Part shown: positions 1 to 8,615 of the stretch, piece by piece | Layout of the letters: each line of letters starts with the position of its first letter | Position numbering within the stretch: position 1 is the first letter of the stretch | Assembly (NCBI RefSeq): GCF_027492855.1 | Contig: NZ_JAPUDY010000074.1 | Location: 1 to 58,403 of the forward strand | Length of the DNA stretch: 58,403 nt | Origin: Acidovorax sp. | GTDB lineage: Bacteria > Pseudomonadota > Gammaproteobacteria > Burkholderiales > Burkholderiaceae_C | Direction: 5' to 3' | Made by a program: the position numbers and the translations under genes | Notes under the pieces: model-generated | The model's input: only the letters and a program-made list of their open reading frames with translations | The model's database searches: none | What the model was told of the DNA's origin: nothing

Positions 1-456
1 GGCCGCGTGCTGCAGGCCATCCGCGAGAACGAGTTCCGCGCCGAGGCCATCGGCTACCGCGTGGTGGTGTACCGCACCACGTCGAGCGTGTTGTCGGCGC
101 TGTTTGCCACCATGGCGGGCGCGATGCTCGCGCTCTGGCTGCGCTACAACGGGCCGGACACCTCGCTCAGCTTCGAAATCATGATGGACTGCCTGCTCAT
201 CGTGGTGATTGGTGGCATGGGCACGATCTACGGCTCGGCCATCGGCGCCGTGTTGTTCCTGGTGGCGCAAAGCTACCTGCAGGATCTGCTGCGCCTGGGC
301 CACGAGGCCACCTCGGGCTTGCCCTGGGTGTCGGCGCTGCTCTCGCCCGACCGCTGGCTGCTGTGGCTGGGCGTGCTGTTCGTTTTGTCGGTGTATTACT
401 TCCCCACCGGTGTGGTGGGTCGCCTGCGCGCGGCAGCTGCGCGCAAGGCGGGGTGA
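1..456 (+). CDS. Branched-chain amino acid-type ABC transporter permease (LivM family), C-terminal part
   Basis: The reading frame is open from base 1, so the N-terminus lies outside the window; about 151 residues remain. It contains the LivM hallmark near its start (reads QAIRENEFRAEAIGY) and hydrophobic spans, including one with GGMGTIYG, a motif conserved in inner-membrane permeases of the hydrophobic amino acid transporter family. The family pairs LivH and LivM permeases with two ATPases and a periplasmic receptor. Two receptors of that class lie just downstream (2799 and 5347), so this permease probably works with them. The substrate cannot be told from sequence. An oligomer hydrolase follows 95 bp later, hinting at hydroxy acids rather than amino acids (inference). 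Confidence 0.9.
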   Translation, partial: GRVLQAIRENEFRAEAIGYRVVVYRTTSSVLSALFATMAGAMLALWLRYNGPDTSLSFEIMMDCLLIVVIGGMGTIYGSAIGAVLFLVAQSYLQDLLRLGHEATSGLPWVSALLSPDRWLLWLGVLFVLSVYYFPTGVVGRLRAAAARKAG

Positions 457-550
457 GCCATCCTGGCCGCGCCGGGTGACCGGTGCGGCCAGGGTGTGGT
501 TGGTGAGCTGTACATAAAAGACGCAAAGAAAAACCCCAGGAGACAAGCAC

Positions 551-2698
551 ATGAAGATGAGCATGAAGAACCCGCGTTTTCGACCCTTCGTTCCCGCAGC
601 CGTGGCAGTGGCTGTTCTGGCCGCATGCGGTGGCGGCAACAACGGCGACAACGCTGCCCCCAACACCAAGCCCGCTTATCTGGGCACGGTCAGCGAGACC
701 ACCTACGACGGCACCAGCAACGACCTGCTGACCGCAGGCCTGGGCGCCACCGGCATGGCCGCCGCCGCGCCGCCCGCCTATGCCGACCCGCTCAAGCCCA
801 CCGCCGCTGAGCTGCGCCGCGCGGCCATCCACACCAACTACCGCGCCATGCTCGACATGACGAAAGAGGGCGGCTATGGCCTGCTGTACGGTCCCAACGT
901 GGACGCGCAGGGCAAGGTCACGGCGGGCGAGGGCAAGATCGCAGGCACCGAGTACATCGCCTTTGCCGACGACGGCACGGGCCGCAAGAACGTCACGCTC
1001 ATGGTGCAGGTACCCGCCAGCTTCGACCCCAAGAAGCCCTGCATGATCACCGCCACCACCTCGGGTTCGCGCGGCGTGTATGGCGGCATCTCCACGGGCG
1101 AATGGGGCCTCAAAAAGGGCTGCGCCGTGGCCTACTCGGACAAAGGCACGGGCGGCGCGCCGCACGATCTCATGAACGACACCGTGCCGCTGATCGACGG
1201 CACGCGCACCACGGCCGCCGCTGCAGGCAAGAATGCGGCGTTCAACGCGGGCCTTTCGGCCACGGACCTGGCGGCTTTCAACACCGCCACGCCCAATCGC
1301 TTTGCGTTCAAGCATGCGCACTCGGGCCAGAACTCCGAGAAAGACTGGGGCACCAGCACGCTGCAGGCCGTTGAGTTTGGCTACTACGTGCTCAACCAGC
1401 GCTACGGCGCCACCACGGCCGACGGCCAGCGCCTGAAGACGCTGACCCCGGCCAACACCATCGTGATCGCGTCCAGCATCTCCAACGGCGGGGGCTCGGC
1501 CATCGCCGCTGCCGAGTTGGACACGCAAGGCCTGATCAGCGGCGTGGCCGTGTCCGAGCCCGCCATCGAAATGCCCGCCAACCCCGGCGTCACAGTGCGC
1601 CGTGGCGGCGCCGAAGTGGCCGTCACCGGCAAGACGTTGGTGGACTTCACCACCTATGCCAACCTTTACCAGGCTTGCGCGTCGCTGGCCCCCTCGATCA
1701 GCACCACTCCCTTTGCGGCTGCCTTCGCTGCCGGTTTTGCCAGCGCGGCGTTGCCCATTGCGCCCAACCGCTGCGCATCGCTCAAGACGGCAGGCCTGCT
1801 CTCGGCCAGCACTACCGCCACGCAGGCCGAAGAGGCACTGGCCAAGCTGCGCGCCTATGGCTGGGAGCCAGAGTCCAACGACCTGCACGCCTCCATGGCG
1901 GCGTTCGAGGTATCCCCCGCCGTGGCCGTGACCTTTGCTAACGGGCTCTCGCGCGCCAGCGTCAAAGACAACCTGTGCGGCTTCAGCTACGCGGCCACTG
2001 CCTCCACCGGCGCTGTGGCCCCGCTGCCAGCGGCTGCTCTGCCAGGCATGTTTGCTACCGGCAACGGCGTGCCGCCATCGGGCGGCATCAACCTGGTGAA
2101 CAACCTGGGCAAGTTCGGCCCCGCGCGCGACTTCCTGTCGTTCTCGGATGCGGGCGTGGCGGACTGGAACCTGTCGGGTGCCCTGTGCCTGCGTAACCTG
2201 GTCACCGGCACCGATGCAGCGGCCAAGAAGCTGCAGGCTGGCCTGGATGAAACGCGCCGCAACGGCAACCTGCGCGGCAAGCCAGCGATCATCGTGCACG
2301 GCCGCGCCGATGCACTGCTGCCCGTGAGCCACACCTCGCGCCCGTATGCGGCGCTCAACAAGAAGGTAGAAGGCGCCGCCAGCAAGCTCAGCTATGTGGA
2401 AGTGGCCAACGCCCAGCACTTCGATACCTTCATCGGCCTGCCCACGGTGCTGCCGGGCTACGACAGCCGCTACGTGCCGCTGCACGTGTACCTGAACCAC
2501 GCGCTCGATGCCGTGTATGACCACCTGGCCAACGGCAAGGCCTTGCCTGGCAGCCAAGTGGTGCGCACGGTGCCGCGTGGCGGCACGCCAGGCAGCGCAC
2601 CGGCCATCACTGCGGCCAACGTGCCACCGCTGGCTGCCACACCCGTGGCAGCCAACGCCATCGCCATCACAGCAGGCGCCATCTCCGTCCCTGACTGA
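551..2698 (+). CDS. D-(-)-3-hydroxybutyrate oligomer hydrolase (lipoprotein)
   Basis: The 715-residue product matches the family that hydrolyses oligomers of 3-hydroxybutyrate to monomers after depolymerase action on poly-3-hydroxybutyrate. The N-terminus has a basic start, a hydrophobic run and a lipobox ending LAAC followed by glycines, so it should be a lipid-anchored exported protein. Recalled family landmarks are present: LLTAGLGATGM, GEGKIAGTEY, SGSRGVYGG, HAHSGQNSEKDWG, SISNGGGSA (candidate nucleophile Ser near residue 312), HGRADALLPVSH and the terminal VPRGGTPG stretch. Length is normal. The ATG follows AGGAGA at about 538-543. It sits between a LivM permease and a periplasmic receptor, consistent with a hydroxybutyrate use locus. 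A decayed copy of its 3' end lies at 4972-5244. Confidence 0.93.
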   Translation: MKMSMKNPRFRPFVPAAVAVAVLAACGGGNNGDNAAPNTKPAYLGTVSETTYDGTSNDLLTAGLGATGMAAAAPPAYADPLKPTAAELRRAAIHTNYRAMLDMTKEGGYGLLYGPNVDAQGKVTAGEGKIAGTEYIAFADDGTGRKNVTLMVQVPASFDPKKPCMITATTSGSRGVYGGISTGEWGLKKGCAVAYSDKGTGGAPHDLMNDTVPLIDGTRTTAAAAGKNAAFNAGLSATDLAAFNTATPNRFAFKHAHSGQNSEKDWGTSTLQAVEFGYYVLNQRYGATTADGQRLKTLTPANTIVIASSISNGGGSAIAAAELDTQGLISGVAVSEPAIEMPANPGVTVRRGGAEVAVTGKTLVDFTTYANLYQACASLAPSISTTPFAAAFAAGFASAALPIAPNRCASLKTAGLLSASTTATQAEEALAKLRAYGWEPESNDLHASMAAFEVSPAVAVTFANGLSRASVKDNLCGFSYAATASTGAVAPLPAAALPGMFATGNGVPPSGGINLVNNLGKFGPARDFLSFSDAGVADWNLSGALCLRNLVTGTDAAAKKLQAGLDETRRNGNLRGKPAIIVHGRADALLPVSHTSRPYAALNKKVEGAASKLSYVEVANAQHFDTFIGLPTVLPGYDSRYVPLHVYLNHALDAVYDHLANGKALPGSQVVRTVPRGGTPGSAPAITAANVPPLAATPVAANAIAITAGAISVPD

Positions 2699-2798
2699 CG
2701 AGGGCGGAACGCGTCAGACCCGACGTTCCCTGGCCCGCGTGCCCATGGTTGGTGTGCGGGCCAGTTCAGAGCGGGGTGCAGTGCAACGAAGGAGAGAC

Positions 2799-3965
2799 AT
2801 GAATACCGTGAAAATTTGGAGCCGCCGAATGGCGGTGGCCCTGGCTGTGCCAGGTGTGCTGATGGCGGCGTTGTGGACTGGTGCTGCAGCACCAGCGCGC
2901 GCTGCCGAAGTGGTGGTGGGGCAGGTGGCCCCGTTGTCGGGGGTGTTGGCCAGCACCGGCGAGCAAATGGTGCTGGGCGGCAAGATTTACTTTGACTCGG
3001 TGAACGCCAGCGGCGGTGTGCATGGCGCCACCATCCGCCACGAGGTGGTGGACGACGCCTACAAGGTCGCCGAAACCGTGCGCCTGACACGCGCCATGCT
3101 CGCGCGCCCGGAGGTGGTGGCCTTGTATGGCTTTGCAGGCACCGCCAACATCACCCAGTTGCTGACCGATGGTGTGTTGGAGCAGGGTGGCGCAGCGCTC
3201 GTAGCGCCTTACACGGGTGGCGAGTCGTTGCGCAACCCGTTCAATCCGTGGATTTTTCATGTGCGCGCGGGCTATGGCGACGAGGCCGAGCACATGGTGC
3301 AGCAGCTCACCACGCTGGGCATGAATCGCATCGCCGTGATGTACCAGGACGACGGTTTTGGCAAGGCGGGCCTGGCAGGTGTGGAGGCGGCGCTGGCCAA
3401 GCGCAACCTCAAGCTGGTGGTGTCTGCGGGCTACGAACGCAACACCGACAAGGTGGACGACGCCGTGGCGGCCATCAAGGCGGTCGACGTGCACGCCGTG
3501 ATCATGATTGCCATCAACAAGCCTGCGGCTGCTTTCATCCAGCGCTACCGCGAGCAGGGCGGCGGTGCGCAGCTTTACAACATCTCGGTGGTCAATCCGG
3601 ATGAGCTTGTCAAGCTCGCGGGGTTGAAAAATGCGCACGGCCTGGGCATCAGCCAGGTGGTACCTTATCCGTACCGGCCCTTGCTTCCAGTGGTGCGTGA
3701 GTATCACACGCTGCTCAAGAAGTATGCCCCTGGGGCCGAGGTCAACTACACCAGCTTCGAGCAGTTTCTGGGCGCGAAGGTGTTGGTGGAGGCTTTGCGT
3801 CGCGCAGGCCCTGCACCCACACGCGCCAAGGTCGTCAAGGCGTTGGAGTCGTTGCAGAACTATGACTTGGGCGGCGTCACGCTGGGCTATTCCCCCACCA
3901 ACCGCATCGGCTCGCGCTATGTGGAGGTGACGGTTATTGGCAGCAATGGACGTCTGATGAAGTAG
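2799..3965 (+). CDS. Periplasmic substrate-binding protein of a LivK-type ABC transporter, copy A
   Basis: The product has 388 residues with a signal peptide (two arginines, hydrophobic stretch, cleavage near PARAAE) followed by the type I periplasmic binding fold start VVVGQVAPLSGVLASTGEQ. The start at 2799 is preferred over upstream in-frame codons because it follows GGAGAG and gives a clean signal peptide. The receptor should deliver a small ligand to a LivHM-type permease such as the one at base 1. Copy B at 5347 is closely similar along its whole length and even shares the upstream untranslated sequence, showing that both came from one tandem duplication. Small substitutions (for example NINPA versus TKPAA regions) may mean different ligand preference; that is inference. 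Confidence 0.9.
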   Translation: MNTVKIWSRRMAVALAVPGVLMAALWTGAAAPARAAEVVVGQVAPLSGVLASTGEQMVLGGKIYFDSVNASGGVHGATIRHEVVDDAYKVAETVRLTRAMLARPEVVALYGFAGTANITQLLTDGVLEQGGAALVAPYTGGESLRNPFNPWIFHVRAGYGDEAEHMVQQLTTLGMNRIAVMYQDDGFGKAGLAGVEAALAKRNLKLVVSAGYERNTDKVDDAVAAIKAVDVHAVIMIAINKPAAAFIQRYREQGGGAQLYNISVVNPDELVKLAGLKNAHGLGISQVVPYPYRPLLPVVREYHTLLKKYAPGAEVNYTSFEQFLGAKVLVEALRRAGPAPTRAKVVKALESLQNYDLGGVTLGYSPTNRIGSRYVEVTVIGSNGRLMK

Positions 3966-4022
3966 GCCGACCGTGTTTTTCCTTGCGCTCTTTCACTCTC
4001 TTATTCTCTGAAGGTTCTCATC

Positions 4023-4970
4023 ATGGTTCCCTCCTCTCGCTATGTCACCTGCGCTGGCTATGAAATCCACTACATGGAGTGGGGCGCGCCGGATGCACCT
4101 GTTGTGATCGCCTGGCATGGCCTGGCGCGCACCGGGCGTGACATGGACCCGCTGGCCGCTCACCTCGCATCCCGCTATCGCGTGATTTGCCCCGACACAC
4201 TGGGCCGGGGCCTGAGCCAGTGGGCGCGGGTGCCGCAGGATGAATACTGCATGGCGTTCTATGCGCGCATCGCGGCAGATCTTTTTGATCGGCTCGGCAT
4301 CGAATCCGCGCACTGGGTGGGCACGTCAATGGGTGGAGCCATCGGTACCTTGTGTGCGGGGGGGCTGCTCCAGCCTCAGCTCAAGCCCCGCATCAAGAGC
4401 CTGCTGCTCAACGACAACGCCCCCAGTCTGGCCGATGCAGCGCTCGGGCGCATCAAGGGCTATGCAGGCAATCCGCCCGTGTTCGACACGGTGCTGGAGT
4501 TGGAGACCTTCTTCCGGCAGGTGTACCAGCCCTACGGCTGGATCAGCGACACGCAGTGGCGGTCGTTGACCGAAAGCAGCACGCGCCGCTTGTCTGATGG
4601 CCGTGTGACGCCGCACTATGACCCGGCCATGGTGCAGCAGCTCACGCATCACGACAACGACTTCCTGATCTGGGACCACTACGACGCGCTTGATCTCCCC
4701 GTGCTGTGCCTGCGCGGGGTGGATTCTGACCTCGTGTTGCGCGAGACCACAGCCGAAATGCTCACCCGTGGGCCTGGCGCACGGGGCCTGGTGCAGGTGG
4801 TGGAGGTGCCGGGCTGCGGCCATGCCCCCGCGCTCAATGTGCCCGAACACTATGCGCTGGTGGACCGTTTCCTTGAACAAGGCTCGAAAGCGCCTGCCCA
4901 GGCGCGCTCTGCGGGCGGCGTCGGATCGAAAGCCTTGCAGGAAGCCTCCTCGCACCTGCAGTGGCCTTGA
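4023..4970 (+). CDS. Alpha/beta hydrolase fold protein
   Basis: The 315-residue protein has a canonical alpha/beta hydrolase layout: oxyanion-region HGLARTGRD near residue 37, nucleophile elbow GTSMGG with the serine near residue 102, and a late GCGHAPALNVPEHY that supplies the catalytic histidine. No signal peptide is visible, so it is probably cytoplasmic. It lies 57 bp after receptor A and in the same direction, so it may act on the imported compound, possibly an ester or a lactone (inference). The last 25 residues after RFLEQ are low in similarity to typical family ends and run straight into the relic at 4972, which suggests that the 3' end was remodelled by the duplication or deletion event there. 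Confidence 0.85.
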   Translation: MVPSSRYVTCAGYEIHYMEWGAPDAPVVIAWHGLARTGRDMDPLAAHLASRYRVICPDTLGRGLSQWARVPQDEYCMAFYARIAADLFDRLGIESAHWVGTSMGGAIGTLCAGGLLQPQLKPRIKSLLLNDNAPSLADAALGRIKGYAGNPPVFDTVLELETFFRQVYQPYGWISDTQWRSLTESSTRRLSDGRVTPHYDPAMVQQLTHHDNDFLIWDHYDALDLPVLCLRGVDSDLVLRETTAEMLTRGPGARGLVQVVEVPGCGHAPALNVPEHYALVDRFLEQGSKAPAQARSAGGVGSKALQEASSHLQWP

Positions 4971-4971
4971 G

Positions 4972-5244
4972 CCACCGGCCCCGACGCCGCAGCCAGGAAG
5001 CTGCAAGCCGGCGTGGATGAAACGCACCGCCAGCATGCTCGGCTACGTGGAAGTTGCCAACAACACCCAGCACTTCGGCCGCTTTGTTGGCCCGCCTGCA
5101 GTGCTGCCAGCCAAAGGGTGTGCTCGGTAGTACGCCGGGCAGCGCTCCCGCCATCAGGCCGCTAGTGCGCCGCCGTTGGCCACTACGCCCGCGGTGGCCC
5201 ATGCCATCGTGATGGCTCCAGGTTCTATCGCGGTCCCCGATTGA
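4972..5244 (+). pseudogene. Relic of a second 3-hydroxybutyrate oligomer hydrolase gene (3' end only)
   Basis: No intact gene is present, but the DNA aligns by eye with three separate pieces of the gene at 551-2698. Bases about 4972-5034 match about 2203-2263 (both reading toward GGATGAAAC). Bases about 5036-5110 match about 2387-2456; translated, YVEVANNTQHF here corresponds to YVEVANAQHF there. Bases about 5128-5244 match about 2580-2697, ending in the equivalent of the gene's own C-terminus (here SIAVPD then TGA, there AISVPD then TGA). The segments between are deleted and there is at least one frameshift near 5165. The position just before receptor B mirrors the intact hydrolase just before receptor A. 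Confidence 0.85.
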
Positions 5245-5346
5245 CGGAGATGGGACAGGTCAGGCCCCAAGCGCCGCGGCCCGTGGGGCTGCAACTGACG
5301 CATGCGGACTGGTTCAGAGCAAGGTGTAGTGCAACGGAGGAGATGT

Positions 5347-6519
5347 ATGGATACCTTGAAGAGATGGAGCTGCCGACTGGTGGCCGCCCTGGCTGCGCCA
5401 GGTGTGCTGGTGGCTGTGTTGTGGGGCGGCGCCGCAGCGTTTGTGCCTGCGCGTGCGGCTGAGGTCGTGGTGGGGCAGGTCGCCCCACTGTCGGGCGTAC
5501 TGTCCAGCACGGGCGAGCAGATGGTGCTGGGCGGCAAAATTTATTTTGATTGGGTCAATGCCCACGGTGGAGTGCATGGCGCCACCATCCGCCACGAGGT
5601 GGCAGACGATGCCTACAAGGTCGCCGAAACCGTGCGCCTTGCGCGCAGCATGCTGGCGCGCCCGGAGGTGGTGGCGTTGTATGGCTTTGGGGGGACCGCC
5701 AACGTCGCCCAATTGCTGACCGACGGCGTGTTGGCGCAAGGCGGGGCGGCATTGGTGGCACCTTTTACTGGCGCTGAGTTGCTGCGCACCCCGTTCAATC
5801 CGTGGATCTTCCATGTGCGCGCAAGCTATGGCGATGAGGCAGAGCACATGGTGCAGCAGCTCACCACCCTGGGCATGAACCGCGTTGCCGTGATTTACCA
5901 GAACGATAGTTTTGGCAAGGCGGGCCTTGCGGGGGTGGAGGCGGCGCTGGCCAAGCGCAAACTTGAGCTTGTGGCGTCTGCGAGCTACGAGCGCAATACC
6001 GACAAGGTGGACGAAGCCGTCAACATCATCAGAGCTGCGGATGTGCATGCCGTGATCATGATCGCTGTCACCAAACCTGCGGCGGCTTTCATCCAGCGTT
6101 ACCGAGAGCAGGGGGGTGGCGCGCAGCTCTACAACATTTCGGTGGCCAATGCGGACGAACTGGTCAAGCTCGCGGGCCTTAAGAATGCGCGCGGCTTGGG
6201 TATTAGCCAAGTGGTTCCGTATCCCTATCGGCCCTTGCTTCCCGTGGTGCGCGAATACCAATCGTTGCTCAAGAAGTATGCGCCTGGGGCCGCGATCAAC
6301 TACATCAGCTTCGAGCAGTTCCTGGGTGCCAAGGTGCTGGTGGAGGCACTGCGCCGCGCTGGCCCCGCGCCAACGCGCGCCAAGGTTGTCAAGGCGCTGG
6401 AGTCTTTGCAGAACTATGACCTGGGCGGCGTTACGCTGGGTTATTCACCCTCCAACCGCATCGGCTCGCATTACGTCGAGGTCACGGTCATTGGTGCCGA
6501 TGGCCACTTGATGAAATAG
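5347..6519 (+). CDS. Periplasmic substrate-binding protein of a LivK-type ABC transporter, copy B
   Basis: This 390-residue paralog of the protein at 2799 has a signal peptide ending near PARAAE and the same mature start EVVVGQVAPLSGVL. The ATG at 5347 follows GGAGGAGA and aligns with the start of copy A (MDTLKRWS versus MNTVKIWS). Two residues are inserted in the signal peptide relative to A. Conserved blocks include HGATIRHEV, YGFGGTANVAQLLTDGVL, ITKPAAAFIQRYREQGGGAQLYN-like sequence and the terminal EVTVIGADGHLMK. It follows the hydrolase relic, so the ancestral unit was hydrolase then receptor, twice. It probably shares the LivM-type permease upstream; the ligand is unknown. Confidence 0.9.
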   Translation: MDTLKRWSCRLVAALAAPGVLVAVLWGGAAAFVPARAAEVVVGQVAPLSGVLSSTGEQMVLGGKIYFDWVNAHGGVHGATIRHEVADDAYKVAETVRLARSMLARPEVVALYGFGGTANVAQLLTDGVLAQGGAALVAPFTGAELLRTPFNPWIFHVRASYGDEAEHMVQQLTTLGMNRVAVIYQNDSFGKAGLAGVEAALAKRKLELVASASYERNTDKVDEAVNIIRAADVHAVIMIAVTKPAAAFIQRYREQGGGAQLYNISVANADELVKLAGLKNARGLGISQVVPYPYRPLLPVVREYQSLLKKYAPGAAINYISFEQFLGAKVLVEALRRAGPAPTRAKVVKALESLQNYDLGGVTLGYSPSNRIGSHYVEVTVIGADGHLMK

Positions 6520-6572
6520 GCGGACGGGGTGCTTGGCGAGCAAATCGGCGCGCTCCCTGGTGGGCGAAAGTA

Positions 6573-6818
6573 TCAGGCTCCGCCTAACTGCGTCAGCGCC
6601 GCCTGAACCCCCGCCAGCCCGCCCACGCGCTGATTGTTGATAAAAACCTGCGGCATCTGGCGCACCGACGGGCCGCACCGGGCGTAGAACGCCAACCGTT
6701 CGGCTTCATCGTCGATCTTGATCTCTTCGTAAGGCAGCGAGCGGGATTTGAGCAGCATCTTCACCGACTCGCATTGCGGGCAGGCGGACTTGGAATACAC
6801 GGTGATCTGAAGGGTCAT
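6573..6818 (-). CDS. Glutaredoxin family protein
   Basis: The 81-residue protein is the size of a minimal glutaredoxin and starts QITVYSKSACPQC, placing the redox pair at Cys13 and Cys16 after the first beta strand. Later it has the cis-proline region QMPQVFINNQRVGG, which binds the thiol substrate or glutathione. It should be a cytoplasmic disulfide reductase; the CPQC active site differs from the common CPYC. It is transcribed toward the end of receptor B (tail to tail, 53 bp apart), so it is not part of that operon. Confidence 0.9.
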   Translation of the reverse strand: MTLQITVYSKSACPQCESVKMLLKSRSLPYEEIKIDDEAERLAFYARCGPSVRQMPQVFINNQRVGGLAGVQAALTQLGGA

Positions 6819-6970
6819 GGCGGAAGTTTACGGCGCCTTTGCCCCGGTTTCGCGGTGCCTGCAAGACCACCGTCAGCTGGGTCTTCGGGATGCTCTTCAC
6901 GAATGCGCACGCCGTGTGCATCTGCGGGCTTGGGCGACCTGCTTCGTTGCAAATGCTCGCAATAACGGGG

Positions 6971-7210
6971 CTATATCAGCGGGCCGTTGGGGCCCTGGGG
7001 TACCGACGCAGTCGTGATGACCGGCATGCGGGCCAGGGTGGCCACCTTGGCCAGTGCGGCGGCATGTGCGCGCAGCGTGGGCATGGGCATGTCGTTGACG
7101 GTTTGGAACAGGCCGCTTTGGTGGTCGATGAGCAGCATGACGGCGTCGTCGGGGTTGATGACGGGGCGCTCGCCTTGGAAGTTGGCGATGGTGTGGGTGG
7201 GCAAAGACAT
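6971..7210 (-). pseudogene. Truncated isochorismatase/YcaC-type hydrolase, N-terminal fragment
   Basis: The 79-residue reading frame starts like a YcaC-type cysteine hydrolase: [21 protein letters not shown] contains the first catalytic aspartate (DHQSG), and it ends [16 protein letters not shown], the place where family members continue for another 120 or more residues with the catalytic lysine and cysteine. A TAG stops it there, and the 150 bases beyond show no convincing continuation in any frame. It is therefore probably inactive. The gene is divergent from the LysR gene at 7333 with 122 bp between them, the usual arrangement of a regulator and its target. Confidence 0.75.
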
Positions 7211-7332
7211 GGCGGTTTCCTCGGTAGGGATTGGGTTGGAGAAAAAACCTCATCGCAGGCGGTGGGGCTGGGTGTAATATTATTTTTAGGACGATAGCCG
7301 CGCTAGTCGGTAATAATTGAGATCAGAGTTTC

Positions 7333-8259
7333 ATGGGTAGAACAATGACCCCTCCTGACCTGAATGACCTGTACTACTTCGCCCAGGTGGTTGAGCACAG
7401 CGGCTTTGCCCCGGCGGGGCGGGCGCTGGGGGTGCCGAAGTCCAAGCTGAGCCGGCGGATCGCCCTGCTGGAAGAGCGCCTGGGCACCCGGCTGATCCTG
7501 CGGTCCACGCGCAGCTTTGCTGTCACCGAGGCGGGCAAGGGCTACTACACACATTGCCGCGCCATCCTGGAGGAGGCCCAGGCGGCGGAGGATTTCATCG
7601 CCCTGGCCCATGCCGAGCCGCGTGGCGTGGTCCGCATGGCCTGCCCCGTGGCGCTGCTGTCCACGCGCGTCGGTGAAATGCTGGCGGACTTCTTGGCCGA
7701 ATACCCGTTGGTGGAATTGCATCTCGAAGAAACCAACCGCAAGGTGGATGTGGTGGGCGAGGGTTTTGACCTCGCCATCCGAGTGCGCCCGCCGCCGCTG
7801 GAAGACAGCGACCTCTTCATGCGCGCTTTGTCCGACCGCAGCCAGTGCCTGGTGGCAAGCCCTGCGCTGCTGGCCCGCTGTGGCAGGGTGCCTGCAGGCC
7901 CTGAGGATCTGGCCGGGCTGCCCAGCATGGACCTTGGGCAGCCGCAGGACGAACACTCGTGGGTGCTGGAGGGACCCGAGGGCGCCAAGGCCCAGATACG
8001 GCACCGGCCCCGCTACATCACGCGGGCCATGCTGGCCTTGCGCGCTGCGGCCGTCGCTGGTGTTGGCGTGGTGCAACTGCCGCGCATGCTGGTGGCGGGC
8101 GAGTTCGAGCGCGGCGAGTTGGTGCCCGTATTGCCCGGCTGGGCGCCCCGGCGCGAGATCATCCACGCCGTGTTCGCCGCAAGGCGCGGGCAGATTCCTG
8201 CCGTGCGCCAGTTGATCGACTACCTGGCGGATCGCTTCGGGCAGCTCAAGGAGGATTGA
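7333..8259 (+). CDS. LysR-family transcriptional regulator
   Basis: The protein has 308 residues, normal for the family. The N-terminal winged helix-turn-helix is plain (DLYYFAQVVEHSGFAPAGRALG, then KSKLSRRIALLEERLG), followed by an effector-binding domain with the usual RGVVRMACP and NRKVDVVGEGFDLAIRV blocks. An alternative ATG lies at 7345 and gives a typical start (MTPPDLNDL); neither has a strong ribosome site. It is divergent from the truncated YcaC-type gene, so that gene was probably its target, and the regulator may now control something else. The AT-rich 7270-7330 interval is the likely operator region. Confidence 0.9.
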   Translation: MGRTMTPPDLNDLYYFAQVVEHSGFAPAGRALGVPKSKLSRRIALLEERLGTRLILRSTRSFAVTEAGKGYYTHCRAILEEAQAAEDFIALAHAEPRGVVRMACPVALLSTRVGEMLADFLAEYPLVELHLEETNRKVDVVGEGFDLAIRVRPPPLEDSDLFMRALSDRSQCLVASPALLARCGRVPAGPEDLAGLPSMDLGQPQDEHSWVLEGPEGAKAQIRHRPRYITRAMLALRAAAVAGVGVVQLPRMLVAGEFERGELVPVLPGWAPRREIIHAVFAARRGQIPAVRQLIDYLADRFGQLKED

Positions 8260-8615
8260 GTTCGTGGGGGACTGGGACCTGTGTGCCCGATGCGGCGCCG
8301 GGATGTGCACCGGCTGTTGGCAGACTCAACGGGTGCGTGCGCACAAGCCGTGCAATCCGTGGAGTCATCAGTTTGCTGCAAATTCGATAGCAAACAATGA
8401 ATACGAATAAGCGCAAGGCACCCATTTGACCCCAAAGTACCGCGCCCGCCGTCCTCCCAACGGGTGGGTGGAGCGTGCGTGAACAAGGGGCGGGCCATCA
8501 CTGGCCTCAGAACGCGTCTTCCTGCGCCGAGGCGCTGGAGAACAGGCGGACTTCAACGATCTTTCCATCAGCGATGCGCGGCAGATCCACGCAGACCTCG
8601 TGCCAGAATGAACCG
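8260..8615. other. Intergenic region with one copy of the palindromic repeat
   Basis: No gene is supported here. Bases about 8372-8430 match the recurrent repeat family described elsewhere in this list. The part near 8460-8615 has open frames on both strands, but none has a start, ribosome site or recognisable product, so the following hydrolase is started at 8616. Confidence 0.5.

Noticed and set aside
197-2557. 786-codon minus-strand open frame opposite the oligomer hydrolase
   Set aside because: Composition is Arg/Gly/His-rich with no motif, and the plus-strand gene is well supported.
6818-6970. Possible downstream remains of the YcaC-type hydrolase (a frame reading AFVKSIPKTQL)
   Set aside because: Similarity to the expected continuation is too weak to separate from chance.
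8505-8610. Minus-strand frame with gene-like residues (FWHEVCVDLPRIADGKIVEV)
   Set aside because: It has a stop but no plausible start or family, and runs antisense into the hydrolase; perhaps a remnant, not enough to annotate.
8475-8615. N-terminal extension of the hydrolase at 8616
   Set aside because: No similarity to the family and no ribosome site; the internal ATG gives the usual length.
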